Source: Acetitomaculum ruminis DSM 5522 (GTDB taxonomy: Bacteria > Bacillota > Clostridia > Lachnospirales > Lachnospiraceae). Taken from it: DNA of 64,000 nucleotides. A program made the translations under genes and the position numbers. The stretch lies in NCBI RefSeq assembly GCF_900112085.1, contig NZ_FOJY01000003.1, forward strand, positions 62,001 through 126,000, in the 5' to 3' direction. The notes below the pieces were generated by a model. The model ran no database searches and had not been told where the DNA came from. It worked only from the letters and a program-made list of their open reading frames with translations. This document shows, in pieces, positions 15,910-25,076 of the stretch (positions are counted from its first letter, which is position 1; each line of letters begins with the position of its first letter).

Positions 15910-16446
15910 TTATGACGCAATTGATGCAAGGACAACCTTATTATTTTTCACCGATGCTTTCACATCAATGATTCGTTGATTCGATGAGCCCCGAAACACA
16001 AGACTTATGTCTTTAAGTTCCTCTTTAAATTCACCGTCTACCAATATGTCTATCATGGCAAGCATATCTTTGGTGACTTCACAATAGGCAGATCCACCAT
16101 CCAACAGATCATCATCCATCAGATATCCTGTATAACACCATATGTCTTTTTTGGGATACATTTTTTTTATTTTTTTTAAAAGGCCTACCAGCTCTCTTTG
16201 ATTTTCTATTTCAAATGGTTCTCCCCCAAGGAGAGTCAAGCCCTTGATAAAGGGTTTTGACAAGGCCTCTAAAATTTCTTCTTCAGTTTCTTTTGTGTAT
16301 GGTTTACCATAGTTAAAATCCCAGGTTTCCGAATTAAAACAACCTTTACAATGGTGAGTGCAGCCGGATACAAAAAGACTTACCCTTACTCCATTACCAT
16401 TTGCTATATCAGTTTTTTTAATTTCTCCGTAATTCATAACATTCAC
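15910..16446 (-). CDS. nrdG: Anaerobic ribonucleotide reductase activating protein
   Basis: 178 residues. It is a radical-SAM enzyme with CTHHCKGCFN (CxxxCxxC, about 29-36) for the 4Fe-4S cluster and the LLGGEPFE motif for SAM binding. NrdG uses SAM to install the glycyl radical on NrdD. Its target gene nrdD is 1 kb upstream in the same orientation, separated by a NUDIX gene and a full repeat copy. The two would often be adjacent, so the repeat and NUDIX gene may have been inserted between them. It probably has its own transcript. Confidence 0.95.
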   Translation of the reverse strand: MNVMNYGEIKKTDIANGNGVRVSLFVSGCTHHCKGCFNSETWDFNYGKPYTKETEEEILEALSKPFIKGLTLLGGEPFEIENQRELVGLLKKIKKMYPKKDIWCYTGYLMDDDLLDGGSAYCEVTKDMLAMIDILVDGEFKEELKDISLVFRGSSNQRIIDVKASVKNNKVVLASIAS

Positions 16447-16596
16447 CTCGGTGCTATTTTGTAATTATATTACCATAAATATAAGTTTTTTTTATAAATT
16501 TGAAGTGAATTTTTTTTAAATTTATCCATTAAATTGATTGTTTTTGTCGTTTTAGGGGTTTTAAAGCCAATAAACCATCAATTACAGTCTTTTTTC

Positions 16597-17256
16597 TTAA
16601 AATTCCTTCCAAAAATCACCGGCAAAATATGAAAGAGCCGCCCAGGTTATTAAGGGATAATGAAATCCATTTTTGTCATGTCCGTTTTTTAATAATTCTA
16701 TTGCCTGTTTTTTATCCACCAGCTCAAATCCGTCAAAACATTCTGTTATTTCAGCCCCTGTCTGATTAAGTATATCAGTTTTTTCAGGATGTGCAACCAC
16801 ACATACCACGCCGTTGCTTTCATCACTAAAGCCTGGTGTCATATATAATAAGGAATTTACAATATGGGCATCTTCTTTTTTTACATCAAGCCCGGTTTCT
16901 TCCCGTATTTCTCGAACTGCCGCCTCTATAAGAGGAGATTCTTCTTCCCTGTCTTTTTTATCAATAAGTCCTGCCGGCACACCTAATACAAAATGTCCCA
17001 CAGGATATCTGAATTCATACAACAAAACAAGCTTCGCCTCTTCGTTTTCTTTTTGAAGAATCAGAAAACAACTGACTGCATCAGCTAACATGTTTTTTTG
17101 TTCTTGTTCTGAAGCTAAAGCACAAAGCTCTCTTTTTTCCCGTCTTGAGGCATTGTAATAATGAAAATCCTCACCATATGAAAAATCATATACCTTGACA
17201 TATTTTGTATGAAGTATTTCCTTTGTATTTTCTGCTTTTAATTCCGGTTTTTTCAT
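16597..17256 (-). CDS. NUDIX hydrolase (ADP-ribose pyrophosphatase-like)
   Basis: 219 residues. The NUDIX box spans about 113-140: GLIDKKDREEESPLIEAAVREIREETGL, with GX5..EX7REUXEEXGU. The preceding VPAG and the upstream RYPVGHFVLG stretch are like ADP-ribose pyrophosphatases. It should hydrolyse a nucleoside diphosphate linked to another moiety; the substrate is not certain. It sits between nrdG and nrdD on the same strand, with a 161-bp repeat just upstream. Confidence 0.85.
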   Translation of the reverse strand: MKKPELKAENTKEILHTKYVKVYDFSYGEDFHYYNASRREKRELCALASEQEQKNMLADAVSCFLILQKENEEAKLVLLYEFRYPVGHFVLGVPAGLIDKKDREEESPLIEAAVREIREETGLDVKKEDAHIVNSLLYMTPGFSDESNGVVCVVAHPEKTDILNQTGAEITECFDGFELVDKKQAIELLKNGHDKNGFHYPLITWAALSYFAGDFWKEF

Positions 17257-17293
17257 ATCTGATACCTGTTTTCTTTCTTTTTTTCGATTTTTT

Positions 17294-17454
17294 TAACGCA
17301 GTGTAAGCAATCCCCCGCTTCAAAAGCGTAAGCTTTAAGCGGGGGTATAAGCTTACTAGTGTCAGAAGGGGGTAAAGCCCATTCTGACAGGTGGCACAAA
17401 GTGCCACTGCGTTCATGAGGAAGTAGCGAAGCGGATTCCGAATGTCCGCTTTAC
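17294..17454. repeat. Dispersed palindromic repeat, full copy 2 (inverted)
   Basis: Reverse complement of the element at 2930-3090 with only about four differences over 161 bp, including one change in each arm of the GTCAGAA stem. It lies between the NUDIX gene and nrdD. The near identity at two unlinked places with different flanks implies recent dispersal or strong structural constraint. Confidence 0.9.
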
Positions 17455-17455
17455 T

Positions 17456-17486
17456 TGGAAAAAGGCTTTACAACTTATGTAAAGCC
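17456..17486 (-). terminator. Intrinsic terminator of nrdD
   Basis: A GGCTTTACA/TGTAAAGCC stem with a 5-nt loop is followed by TTTTTCC on the minus strand, 10 bp past the nrdD stop and immediately before the repeat element. Confidence 0.85.
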
Positions 17487-17496
17487 TCTGATTATT

Positions 17497-19659
17497 TTAT
17501 AAATGCATAACTCTTTCTTTAATTTCCTGGGTTCTTCCCTGATTCCAGAACTGTGTACCAATATATCCGCAGGTACGACGGGCAACATTCATCTTATCCT
17601 GGTCTTTGTTTCCACAATTTGGGCACTCCCAGACAAGTTTTCCGTCTTCATCATTTACTATTTGAATCTCTCCATCATAGCCGCAAACCTGGCAAAAATC
17701 GCTCTTGGTGTTTAATTCTGCATACATGATATTATCATAAATATATTTCATAAGTGTAAGCACTGCATCTATGTTGTTTGTCATATTAGGTACTTCAACA
17801 TAGCTTATTGCACCACCAGGGCTAAGCATTTGAAATTGTGATTCAAATTTAAGCTTTTCAAATGCATCTATTTTTTCGGTAACATGTACATGGTAACTGT
17901 TTGTTATATAATTTCTATCTGTAACTCCTTCGATAATTCCAAATCTTTTCTGAAGTTTCTTTGCAAATTTGTAAGTAGTGGACTCTAAAGGTGTTCCATA
18001 AAGAGAAAATGCGATATTTGTCTCTTTAGCCCACTCCTGGCATTTGTCATTTAAATGCTTCATAACTTCAAGGGCAAACGGTGTGGACTCAGGATTTGTA
18101 TGACTGTTTCCTGTCATGTATTTTGTACATTCACAAAGTCCGGCATATCCCAATGACAATGTGGAATAACCGTTATAAAGAAGTTTATCTATTGTCTCAC
18201 CTTTTTTTAATCTGGCAAGAGCACCATATTGCCAAAGAATCGGTGCAACATCAGAAGGTGTTCCCTTAAGTCTGTCATGACGGCACATAAGAGCCTTTTT
18301 ACAAAGTTCAAGTCTTTCGTCAAGAATTTTCCAGAATTCATCCATATCCCTATTGGAAGAACAAGCCGCATCCACAAGATTGATGGTTACGACACCCTGA
18401 TTAAATCTTCCATAGAATTTATATTTATCAGACTCATCTTTATATACTGTAAGGAATGAACGGCATCCCATGCAAGGATAGCAGTTTTCCTCTTTTAATT
18501 CTTTCATTACTTTTTCGGAGATAAAGTCCGGCACCATTCTTTTGGCTGTGCATTCTGCCGCAAGCTTTGTAAGCTCCCAGTATTCGCTGTCTTCTGAAAT
18601 ATTATCCTCTTCCAATACATATATAAGCTTTGGAAAGGCAGGAGTAATGTATACACCTTTTTCATTTTTTACGCCTAAAATCCTTTGTTTAAGCATTTCT
18701 TCTATAATTAAGGCAAGGTCGTCCCTTGTTCTTCCTGCTTCCACTTCATCAAGATACATAAATACAGTTACAAAAGGTGCCTGTCCATTGGTGGTCATAA
18801 GGGTAATTACCTGATATTGTATTGTCTGAACTCCACGCCTTATTTCTTCTTTTACTCTTTGCTCTGCGACTGAATTTATCTGCGCCAGATTTAACTCCAA
18901 ACCTGCCAGTTCGAATTCTTTTCTGACTTCACGGATATATTTCCTTCTGCTGACATCTACAAAAGGAGCCAGGTGGGAAAGGGAAATACTCTGACCGCCA
19001 TATTGTGAGCTTGCTACCTGGGCAATAATCTGTGTAGCAATATTGCAGGCTGTGGAAAAGCTCTTTGGAGTCTCTATCATGGTTTCACTGATAACTGTTC
19101 CGTTTTGTAACATATCCTCAAGATTTACAAGGCAGCAATTGTGCATATGCTGGGCAAAGTAATCTGCATCATGAAAATGGATGATACCATCATCATTAGC
19201 CCTTACAATGTCATAAGGAAGAAGGAATCTTCTTGTGATGTCCTTACTTACCTCTCCAGCCATGTAATCTCTTTGAACACTGTTTACATAAGGATTTTTA
19301 TTGGAATTTTCCTGTTTAACCTCTTCATTATCTCTTTCTATGAGGCTCATTATCTGCTTGTCTGTAGAATTGGATTTTCTTACAAGAGCTCTACTGTATC
19401 TGTAAGTAATATATTTTCTGGCAACTTTAAACATTCTAAGAGACATTATCTCATTTTCAACAAGGTCTTGAATTTCTTCCACGTTTAAAGCTCTGTTCAT
19501 GGAATCGCAAATCTTATGAACATTATCTTCTATCATCTCGATTTGTTTTTGCGAAAGTCTGTCTGCTTCAGAAACTTCTTTGTTTGCTCTGCTAACTGCT
19601 GATATAATTTTTTCACCGTTATATTCTACTTCAATTCCGCTTCTTTTAATAATCTTCAC
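17497..19659 (-). CDS. nrdD: Anaerobic ribonucleoside-triphosphate reductase
   Basis: 720 residues. An ATP-cone (about 1-90) gives allosteric control. The catalytic barrel follows, including NNCCLVNLEDML-type segments around HNCCLV (about 170). A zinc site is formed by CQVC and CPNC near the C-terminus. The glycyl-radical loop RTCGYIG ends about 20 residues before the C-terminus. It reduces NTPs to dNTPs under anoxia after activation by NrdG. A tandem NrdR-box pair lies upstream, so it is probably repressed by NrdR when dATP is high. Confidence 0.97.
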   Translation of the reverse strand: MKIIKRSGIEVEYNGEKIISAVSRANKEVSEADRLSQKQIEMIEDNVHKICDSMNRALNVEEIQDLVENEIMSLRMFKVARKYITYRYSRALVRKSNSTDKQIMSLIERDNEEVKQENSNKNPYVNSVQRDYMAGEVSKDITRRFLLPYDIVRANDDGIIHFHDADYFAQHMHNCCLVNLEDMLQNGTVISETMIETPKSFSTACNIATQIIAQVASSQYGGQSISLSHLAPFVDVSRRKYIREVRKEFELAGLELNLAQINSVAEQRVKEEIRRGVQTIQYQVITLMTTNGQAPFVTVFMYLDEVEAGRTRDDLALIIEEMLKQRILGVKNEKGVYITPAFPKLIYVLEEDNISEDSEYWELTKLAAECTAKRMVPDFISEKVMKELKEENCYPCMGCRSFLTVYKDESDKYKFYGRFNQGVVTINLVDAACSSNRDMDEFWKILDERLELCKKALMCRHDRLKGTPSDVAPILWQYGALARLKKGETIDKLLYNGYSTLSLGYAGLCECTKYMTGNSHTNPESTPFALEVMKHLNDKCQEWAKETNIAFSLYGTPLESTTYKFAKKLQKRFGIIEGVTDRNYITNSYHVHVTEKIDAFEKLKFESQFQMLSPGGAISYVEVPNMTNNIDAVLTLMKYIYDNIMYAELNTKSDFCQVCGYDGEIQIVNDEDGKLVWECPNCGNKDQDKMNVARRTCGYIGTQFWNQGRTQEIKERVMHL

Positions 19660-19722
19660 GCTTATTCTCTCCCATAATTAATTAATTAAAAAACATCCTG
19701 TTCGTTATTTTTTGCCATTACA

Positions 19723-19770
19723 TGAATATATCTTGTATCTATATAATTCTACAGATACAAGATATTGTGT
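19723..19770 (-). promoter_or_regulatory. Tandem NrdR boxes upstream of nrdD
   Basis: Read on the minus strand, ACACAATATCTTGTAT (19770-19755) and ATACAAGATATATTCA (19738-19723) both fit the ACACwATATnnwGTGT-type NrdR consensus. The starts are 32 bp apart with a 16-bp linker, so both lie on one face of the helix, as is standard for NrdR operators. They also form a 13-bp inverted repeat with each other. They end 64 bp before the nrdD ATG. Confidence 0.8.
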
Positions 19771-19925
19771 TTTTCTTACTATATCTTAGCAAATTCTTTT
19801 CAGAAATAAAAGGGTCAATATTGCACAAAGTTATTTGCAAAACAGGGTGCAATTTTTAGTTTTCATTTTTTAGCAAAACTCTTGACCTTTTTATTTCTAC
19901 ATCAATAGTCCCTGTTTTCAGGCTC

Positions 19926-22592
19926 TTATAAACTCCTACTGTCATGGCAGGTGAAATAAATAATCTGATAATCCTTACTTATTTTTGTAAGCAGATTTTT
20001 TACATTTGCCATTTTGTTTTCATCAAAATTTACAAAAGGATCGTCTAATATGGCAAAGGGTTTTTCTCCTTTATACAAAGCATCAATCAGTGCAAATCGT
20101 ATACATATACTGACAAAATCCCTCATTCCAGTACTCATATAGTCCCTGTTTTTTATGACCCCGTCGTCATTTATTGAAATATCTAAATTGACATCCATTA
20201 AAAATTTATTGGAATAATTATTGTCATTTTCAATAATAGATATGTATTTTTCGAAGCCCTTTTTCATAGGGCTTAAATATCTTGAGGTAAATTGCTCCTT
20301 GGCATAAGTAAGATATTTTATGGTCTTATCCAAAATGGCATAATTATATTCACATTCTTTTTTCTCTTCCCTGACAAATGACAATTCTTCTTCTATGTCA
20401 TTTTTTTCTTCAGCAATAACACTTAATTCATCCACATCTTTTCTGTAGGAACTAATGATGTCGTCTACTTCTGCTATCTGGTGGTCTTTTTCCAATTCCA
20501 GCACCTGTAAATGTTCCAAAGATTCTGAAAAATCCTCTTCTTCTTCACTAAGGATTTCACTTCCGTCTAAAACATTATTTTCCAGCTCAAAATCAGCCTT
20601 TTCCATTTCCCAGCGCTCTACATCATTTCTTGCCAGATCAAGTCTGTTTTTATTATCTCTTACCTTTGCCAGAAGCTCTTCATAGCGTTCTTCTCCAATT
20701 TCTTCAAAATATAAATGAAAGAAATTTTCTACATCATCTTTTAAGCCGGTTACTGCCTGGGTAGCCTCTTTGTTTTTCTTAAGTCTTTCTCCTAATTCAA
20801 AAAATTCCTTACGATAATCCACAACCTGGTTTAAAACTGCTCCATAGTCACTCATATTTGACTTTTCTGCATAATATCTAAGGACGCTTTCAATGTCCAT
20901 AATAACATTGGCCTGATTTTTTATAACCTCTTTACGCTTTTCTTCGCTTTCTAAAAAACGCTCGGTTAAATTCTCATATTCCGCAAGCTTTGTCTTGATT
21001 TCGCTAAGGGAATGGGGAATATTTGCAGTGGCATCAACTATTGGATACCTTTCAACAAATTCTATATAAGGCAGTTCCAACGTCTGCTTTTTGTCTAAAA
21101 GTGTCATCAGTTCTTTTTCGGCATTACTGTAATCCAGCTCATTTTGAAGTTTTATTCTTCCCCTTTTTGAGGCATCTGTCACCATTGAATAAATAATTAA
21201 AACAATTCCGCCAATCATCGGCAAAAAAGCATTAGACATTTTCATAAACATTGCTATGGAGCCTACCAGAATAAAAATTATACCTATTCCAAAGGCAATT
21301 CTTTCTCTTTGTATGTAGCCGCTTATTCTTTCGTTTACCTCAGGGGTTTCAACATTTCTAAGAACCTCCACCTTGGCTTTTTTACTGACAATTTCTTTTT
21401 CCAGTTCCTCTGCCATGGTGTAATCTTCCATAAAGCCGTTTATGACCTCTAAATCAGGCTTGCCGTTTTCAAAAAAACTTTTAAGATTTTCAAGTCTGTC
21501 TATATCTTCGTTTCCAAACTTTTCGTTTTCCAGTTGAGAATCAAGGATTTTCTTTTGTTCTACCAAGTCTCTGCATTTTGACAACTCTTCTTCTGACGGT
21601 ACTCCCTCATCAAAAAATTCCTGTAAAAACATTAACCTGTCTTCGTCACCGTTATTTTTGGGATTTTCATTTAAAATAAGCCTATATTCACTGATTTTAC
21701 GAATTTCCTCGGTAATAATCATAAATTCATCATCCTGAGGATAATGCCTTGTAAAGAATTCTTCCAGTTCTTTTTGAATAGTCTTTGCCTCTTCAAGCTG
21801 TCTTTCAAGCATGGCATAATGTTCAAACTTGGCCTGTTTTTCCATAAAGGAACTTTTTTTACGAATTTTTTCCTTTAGTTCAGCCTTTGCCAATTGATAT
21901 TTATTTTTAATAAGACGCTGTTCAAATATTTTTTCTGAAAGCTCGTCTATACGCTTTTCTTTGTTAATGCAGTTTTCCAGTTTTTGATTAAGCTCATTTA
22001 TTCTTTCTTCAAGCTCATATATCCTGCCTTTTTTGTTGTTTCTCTTATATTCCTTTTTTCTTGCCTCCAAAGTTTCAAGGGCAGCATCAGAATTACTAAT
22101 GTCATTTACATTTTCAGCAAGATTGCTGATTTTGGCATTTATACTATCGGTAACATTTATCTCTATGTCACTTTGGGGAATATAATTGCTTCTTTCAAAG
22201 GATTCTTTATCAATGAGAAAAATTTCTTCACCTATATTTTCACTAAAATCTGTGCTTTCAAGCCCGGTATCAAGATTATAGAGTTTAAAGCTGTCATCAT
22301 TTACATTTTCACCAAAGAAACGCTCTACCCTGTAGTTTAAATTATGGACACAAAAATCAAGGCTACCGCCAAATCTTCCCCCGTTCCATGGTAAGTATTT
22401 CTTTCTTTCGCTACCTGAAATACCTTTTTTCGGGGAGTAATCCAGCCCGTAAAACATAGCCTTGATAAATACGGCAAAAGTGGTTTTGCCCCAGCCGTTG
22501 TTTTCTTTAATTATGTTTAATTCATCATTAAACTTATATGAAAATTCATGCAATTTGCCAAAATTTTCAATATGACAGTTTTTAAGTTTCAT
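19926..22592 (-). CDS. SMC/SbcC-like ATPase of the YhaN type with a membrane hairpin
   Basis: 888 residues. The N-terminal P-loop is NNGWGKTTF (about 31-39). Long coiled coils (about 170-420 and 480-750) surround a central hydrophobic hairpin (about 430-475, two membrane segments flanking a short polar turn). The C-terminal ABC signature is STGMRDFVSICIRFAL and Walker B is FAILDDPFVNFDE. This is the layout of Bacillus YhaN, a Rad50/SbcC relative with a membrane hairpin in place of the zinc hook. It overlaps the phosphoesterase gene by 4 bp; together they should form a Rad50/Mre11-like complex at the membrane, probably for DNA end processing. The exact role of the family is poorly known. Confidence 0.85.
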   Translation of the reverse strand: MKLKNCHIENFGKLHEFSYKFNDELNIIKENNGWGKTTFAVFIKAMFYGLDYSPKKGISGSERKKYLPWNGGRFGGSLDFCVHNLNYRVERFFGENVNDDSFKLYNLDTGLESTDFSENIGEEIFLIDKESFERSNYIPQSDIEINVTDSINAKISNLAENVNDISNSDAALETLEARKKEYKRNNKKGRIYELEERINELNQKLENCINKEKRIDELSEKIFEQRLIKNKYQLAKAELKEKIRKKSSFMEKQAKFEHYAMLERQLEEAKTIQKELEEFFTRHYPQDDEFMIITEEIRKISEYRLILNENPKNNGDEDRLMFLQEFFDEGVPSEEELSKCRDLVEQKKILDSQLENEKFGNEDIDRLENLKSFFENGKPDLEVINGFMEDYTMAEELEKEIVSKKAKVEVLRNVETPEVNERISGYIQRERIAFGIGIIFILVGSIAMFMKMSNAFLPMIGGIVLIIYSMVTDASKRGRIKLQNELDYSNAEKELMTLLDKKQTLELPYIEFVERYPIVDATANIPHSLSEIKTKLAEYENLTERFLESEEKRKEVIKNQANVIMDIESVLRYYAEKSNMSDYGAVLNQVVDYRKEFFELGERLKKNKEATQAVTGLKDDVENFFHLYFEEIGEERYEELLAKVRDNKNRLDLARNDVERWEMEKADFELENNVLDGSEILSEEEEDFSESLEHLQVLELEKDHQIAEVDDIISSYRKDVDELSVIAEEKNDIEEELSFVREEKKECEYNYAILDKTIKYLTYAKEQFTSRYLSPMKKGFEKYISIIENDNNYSNKFLMDVNLDISINDDGVIKNRDYMSTGMRDFVSICIRFALIDALYKGEKPFAILDDPFVNFDENKMANVKNLLTKISKDYQIIYFTCHDSRSL

Positions 22593-23677
22593 AGCTCTAT
22601 ATCCTCTCCCGACAGAGCTTTTATGCCGGTTATTATTATCTTGTCTTTTTCTTCATTATCCATATCCAGTTCTAAAATGGTACGGATAAACTCTCCCTTT
22701 AATGAAGCATCGTATTTATAATCTTCGTAATCTATTGCAAGTTTTGTTCTGTCAACTATCTTTATGAAATAAAAATCATCTTTACATTGCCTGTAAAAAT
22801 ATCCTAAATCCATATCGCAATCCATGCTAACATCCCCTACAAGGCTCACTCTTACAAGGTCTTTACTGTCAATATTTTTTGTGGCATCTTTAATTCTTTC
22901 AAGGATTTCTTTTGCTGTTAAAAGCCCTGAAATATCCACTTCCACCTTATAAAAGTCTCTTTGTCTGATAGGGGCAAACTCCACTTCTACATTTCCATTG
23001 TTAATGTCCACCACAACAAATCCCTTTAAGCCACACTCGTCAAAACCACGCCCGCTTAAAGAGCCACTATAGCAAAAAACTCCCCTGTTATCAAGTTTTT
23101 CCAACTTAAAATCATGAAGATATCCCAATGCCAGATAATCTATATATTTATTTTGAAGTTCCCTGATATTTATGAAATCTTCTGTATCTGATGAATAGGT
23201 ATTTGCTTCAGGTCCGTGCATTACCACTATATTTACCTTGTCTTTATCTAAAATCAGCGAATCGTAAAGACTCATATTGTTTTCTTTGGATACTTCTATG
23301 CCTGAAATTATAAGATTCTCCTCAAGATAGGAATATTTTGTCCATTCTTCCGAGAAAAACTTTAAATTACTGATTTCGATTTCCAGGTCATCAAATACAT
23401 TTTTACTGTCATGTCTTCCCTTTAAATATAAAAAATCAATATCGGGATTATCCACTATTAAGGAAAGCACCTTCTTTTTCAAGGAAAGACCGGCATGGGA
23501 ATTGTCAAAGAAGTCTCCGGCAATGATAATAACCTTTACTTCGTTGACTTTTGCATAAAAAATCATTTTTTCAAAGGCTAGAAAAAACTCTTTCTTCCTT
23601 TCTACCGCCTGTTCCCTGCTTAAGTTGGTTTCCATACGAGAGTCCAAATGCAGATCAGAGCAATGTATTATTTTCAT
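22589..23677 (-). CDS. Mre11/SbcD-like metallophosphoesterase of the YhaO type
   Basis: 362 residues. Calcineurin-like motifs are in order: HCSDLHLDS (5-13), AGDFFDN (about 53), LKGRHDS (a variant of GNHD, about 83-89), VMHGPE (about 153) and YLALGYLHD (about 182). The GRHD variant keeps the catalytic His. A C-terminal capping region follows. It is the predicted nuclease partner of the downstream YhaN-like ATPase, with a 4-bp ATGA overlap. It starts 13 bp after glmM, so the DNA-processing pair shares a transcript with a cell-wall precursor enzyme. Confidence 0.85.
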   Translation of the reverse strand: MKIIHCSDLHLDSRMETNLSREQAVERKKEFFLAFEKMIFYAKVNEVKVIIIAGDFFDNSHAGLSLKKKVLSLIVDNPDIDFLYLKGRHDSKNVFDDLEIEISNLKFFSEEWTKYSYLEENLIISGIEVSKENNMSLYDSLILDKDKVNIVVMHGPEANTYSSDTEDFINIRELQNKYIDYLALGYLHDFKLEKLDNRGVFCYSGSLSGRGFDECGLKGFVVVDINNGNVEVEFAPIRQRDFYKVEVDISGLLTAKEILERIKDATKNIDSKDLVRVSLVGDVSMDCDMDLGYFYRQCKDDFYFIKIVDRTKLAIDYEDYKYDASLKGEFIRTILELDMDNEEKDKIIITGIKALSGEDIEL

Positions 23678-23689
23678 AATAGTCTCCCA

Positions 23690-25039
23690 TTAGGCTTCAT
23701 AGCCCCTGCTTTTAATTGTATCTACTACTTTTCTGGTAAGAAGCTCACAGATATCCGCTTCCTTTGCTTCAACCATTACCCTGATTAGAGGTTCAGTTCC
23801 GCTTTCTCTTACAAGTATTCTTCCGCTGTCTCCCAATTCTTCTTCTACAGCTTTAATGGCAGCTTTTACCTGTTCATCTTCTTTTACAGCTTTTTTGTCT
23901 TTTACCTTTACATTGATTAAAACCTGAGGATAAATCTTAACCGGTGATGCCAGTTTTGCAAGAGACATTTTCTTTTCTAAAACCACTTCCATTAATTTAA
24001 TGGCTGTAAGTATTCCATCTCCAGTTGTGGCATATTTGCTAAAGATAATGTGTCCTGACTGCTCTCCTCCGATTTTATGTCCATTGTTTGACATATTTTC
24101 GTATACATATTTATCACCAACGGCTGTTTTTTCATACTCAATACCTGCTTCGTCAAAAGCCTTGTACAAGCCAAAATTTGACATTACAGTGGTTACAACC
24201 GTATTATTGCTTAATTCGCCGATTTCTTTCATATAGCGACCACAGATATATAAAATTAAATCTCCGTCCACCACATTTCCGTTTTCGTCTACTGCAAGGC
24301 ATCTGTCGCTGTCTCCGTCAAAGGCAAAGCCTATATCCAACTGGTTTTCTTTAACAAACTGACAAAGGCCTTCAATATGTGTGGAACCGCAATTTGTATT
24401 GATATTTACTCCATCAGGATTATTATTTATAACATAAGTTTTTGCTCCTAAGGCATCAAATACATTTTTTGCAATCATCCAGGCGCTTCCGTTGGCACAG
24501 TCAAGTCCCACCTTCATTCCCTTGTAAGACCTTGTGGCAAGAGAAATAAGATAGCCCACATATCTGTTTCGTCCTGCGGCATAATCTACTGTACAGCCTA
24601 TTTCTTCTCCCTTTGCGTAAGGAATAGGTTCGATTTTTCCATCAATATAATCTTCGATTTTTAAGATGGTTTCCTCGTCCATCTTTTCCCCTTTGGAATT
24701 AATAAGTTTGATTCCGTTGTCATAGTAAGGATTATGGCTTGCTGAAATCATTATTCCACAATCAAAATCCTCAGTTTTTGTAACATAGGCAACACTAGGT
24801 GTTGTGGTTACATGTAATAAATTTGCATCAGCTCCGGAAGCTGTAAGTCCTGCTGCCAGGGAGTATTCGTACATATAGCTGGATCTTCTGGTATCTTTTC
24901 CGATACATACTGTACATTTTTTATTTTCTCTTTTTCCATAATACCAGCCGATAAATCTGCCGATTTGATAAGCATGTTCAACTGTAAGAACTACATTTGC
25001 TTCTCCTCTAAATCCATCTGTACCAAAATATTTACCCAT
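23690..25039 (-). CDS. glmM: Phosphoglucosamine mutase
   Basis: 449 residues. It starts MGKYFGTDGFRGEAN, as all GlmM do. The phosphoserine loop MISASHNPYYDNGIK (about 97-111) carries the catalytic Ser. The metal loop FDGDSDRC is at about 240, the sugar-binding GGEQSGHII at about 325 and the phosphate-binding RESGTEPLIRVMVE near the C-terminus. It converts glucosamine-6-phosphate to glucosamine-1-phosphate for UDP-GlcNAc and peptidoglycan. It lies 37 bp after glf and just before the YhaO/YhaN pair. Confidence 0.97.
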   Translation of the reverse strand: MGKYFGTDGFRGEANVVLTVEHAYQIGRFIGWYYGKRENKKCTVCIGKDTRRSSYMYEYSLAAGLTASGADANLLHVTTTPSVAYVTKTEDFDCGIMISASHNPYYDNGIKLINSKGEKMDEETILKIEDYIDGKIEPIPYAKGEEIGCTVDYAAGRNRYVGYLISLATRSYKGMKVGLDCANGSAWMIAKNVFDALGAKTYVINNNPDGVNINTNCGSTHIEGLCQFVKENQLDIGFAFDGDSDRCLAVDENGNVVDGDLILYICGRYMKEIGELSNNTVVTTVMSNFGLYKAFDEAGIEYEKTAVGDKYVYENMSNNGHKIGGEQSGHIIFSKYATTGDGILTAIKLMEVVLEKKMSLAKLASPVKIYPQVLINVKVKDKKAVKEDEQVKAAIKAVEEELGDSGRILVRESGTEPLIRVMVEAKEADICELLTRKVVDTIKSRGYEA

Positions 25040-25076
25040 AGTTTTTCTCCTGTATCTAGTCTTAAATCATCAATAT

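Noticed and set aside
17186-17416. A 76-residue open frame running from the NUDIX gene start into the repeat
   Set aside because: It lies in the repeat's palindromes and the NUDIX gene in another frame; no RBS or family resemblance.
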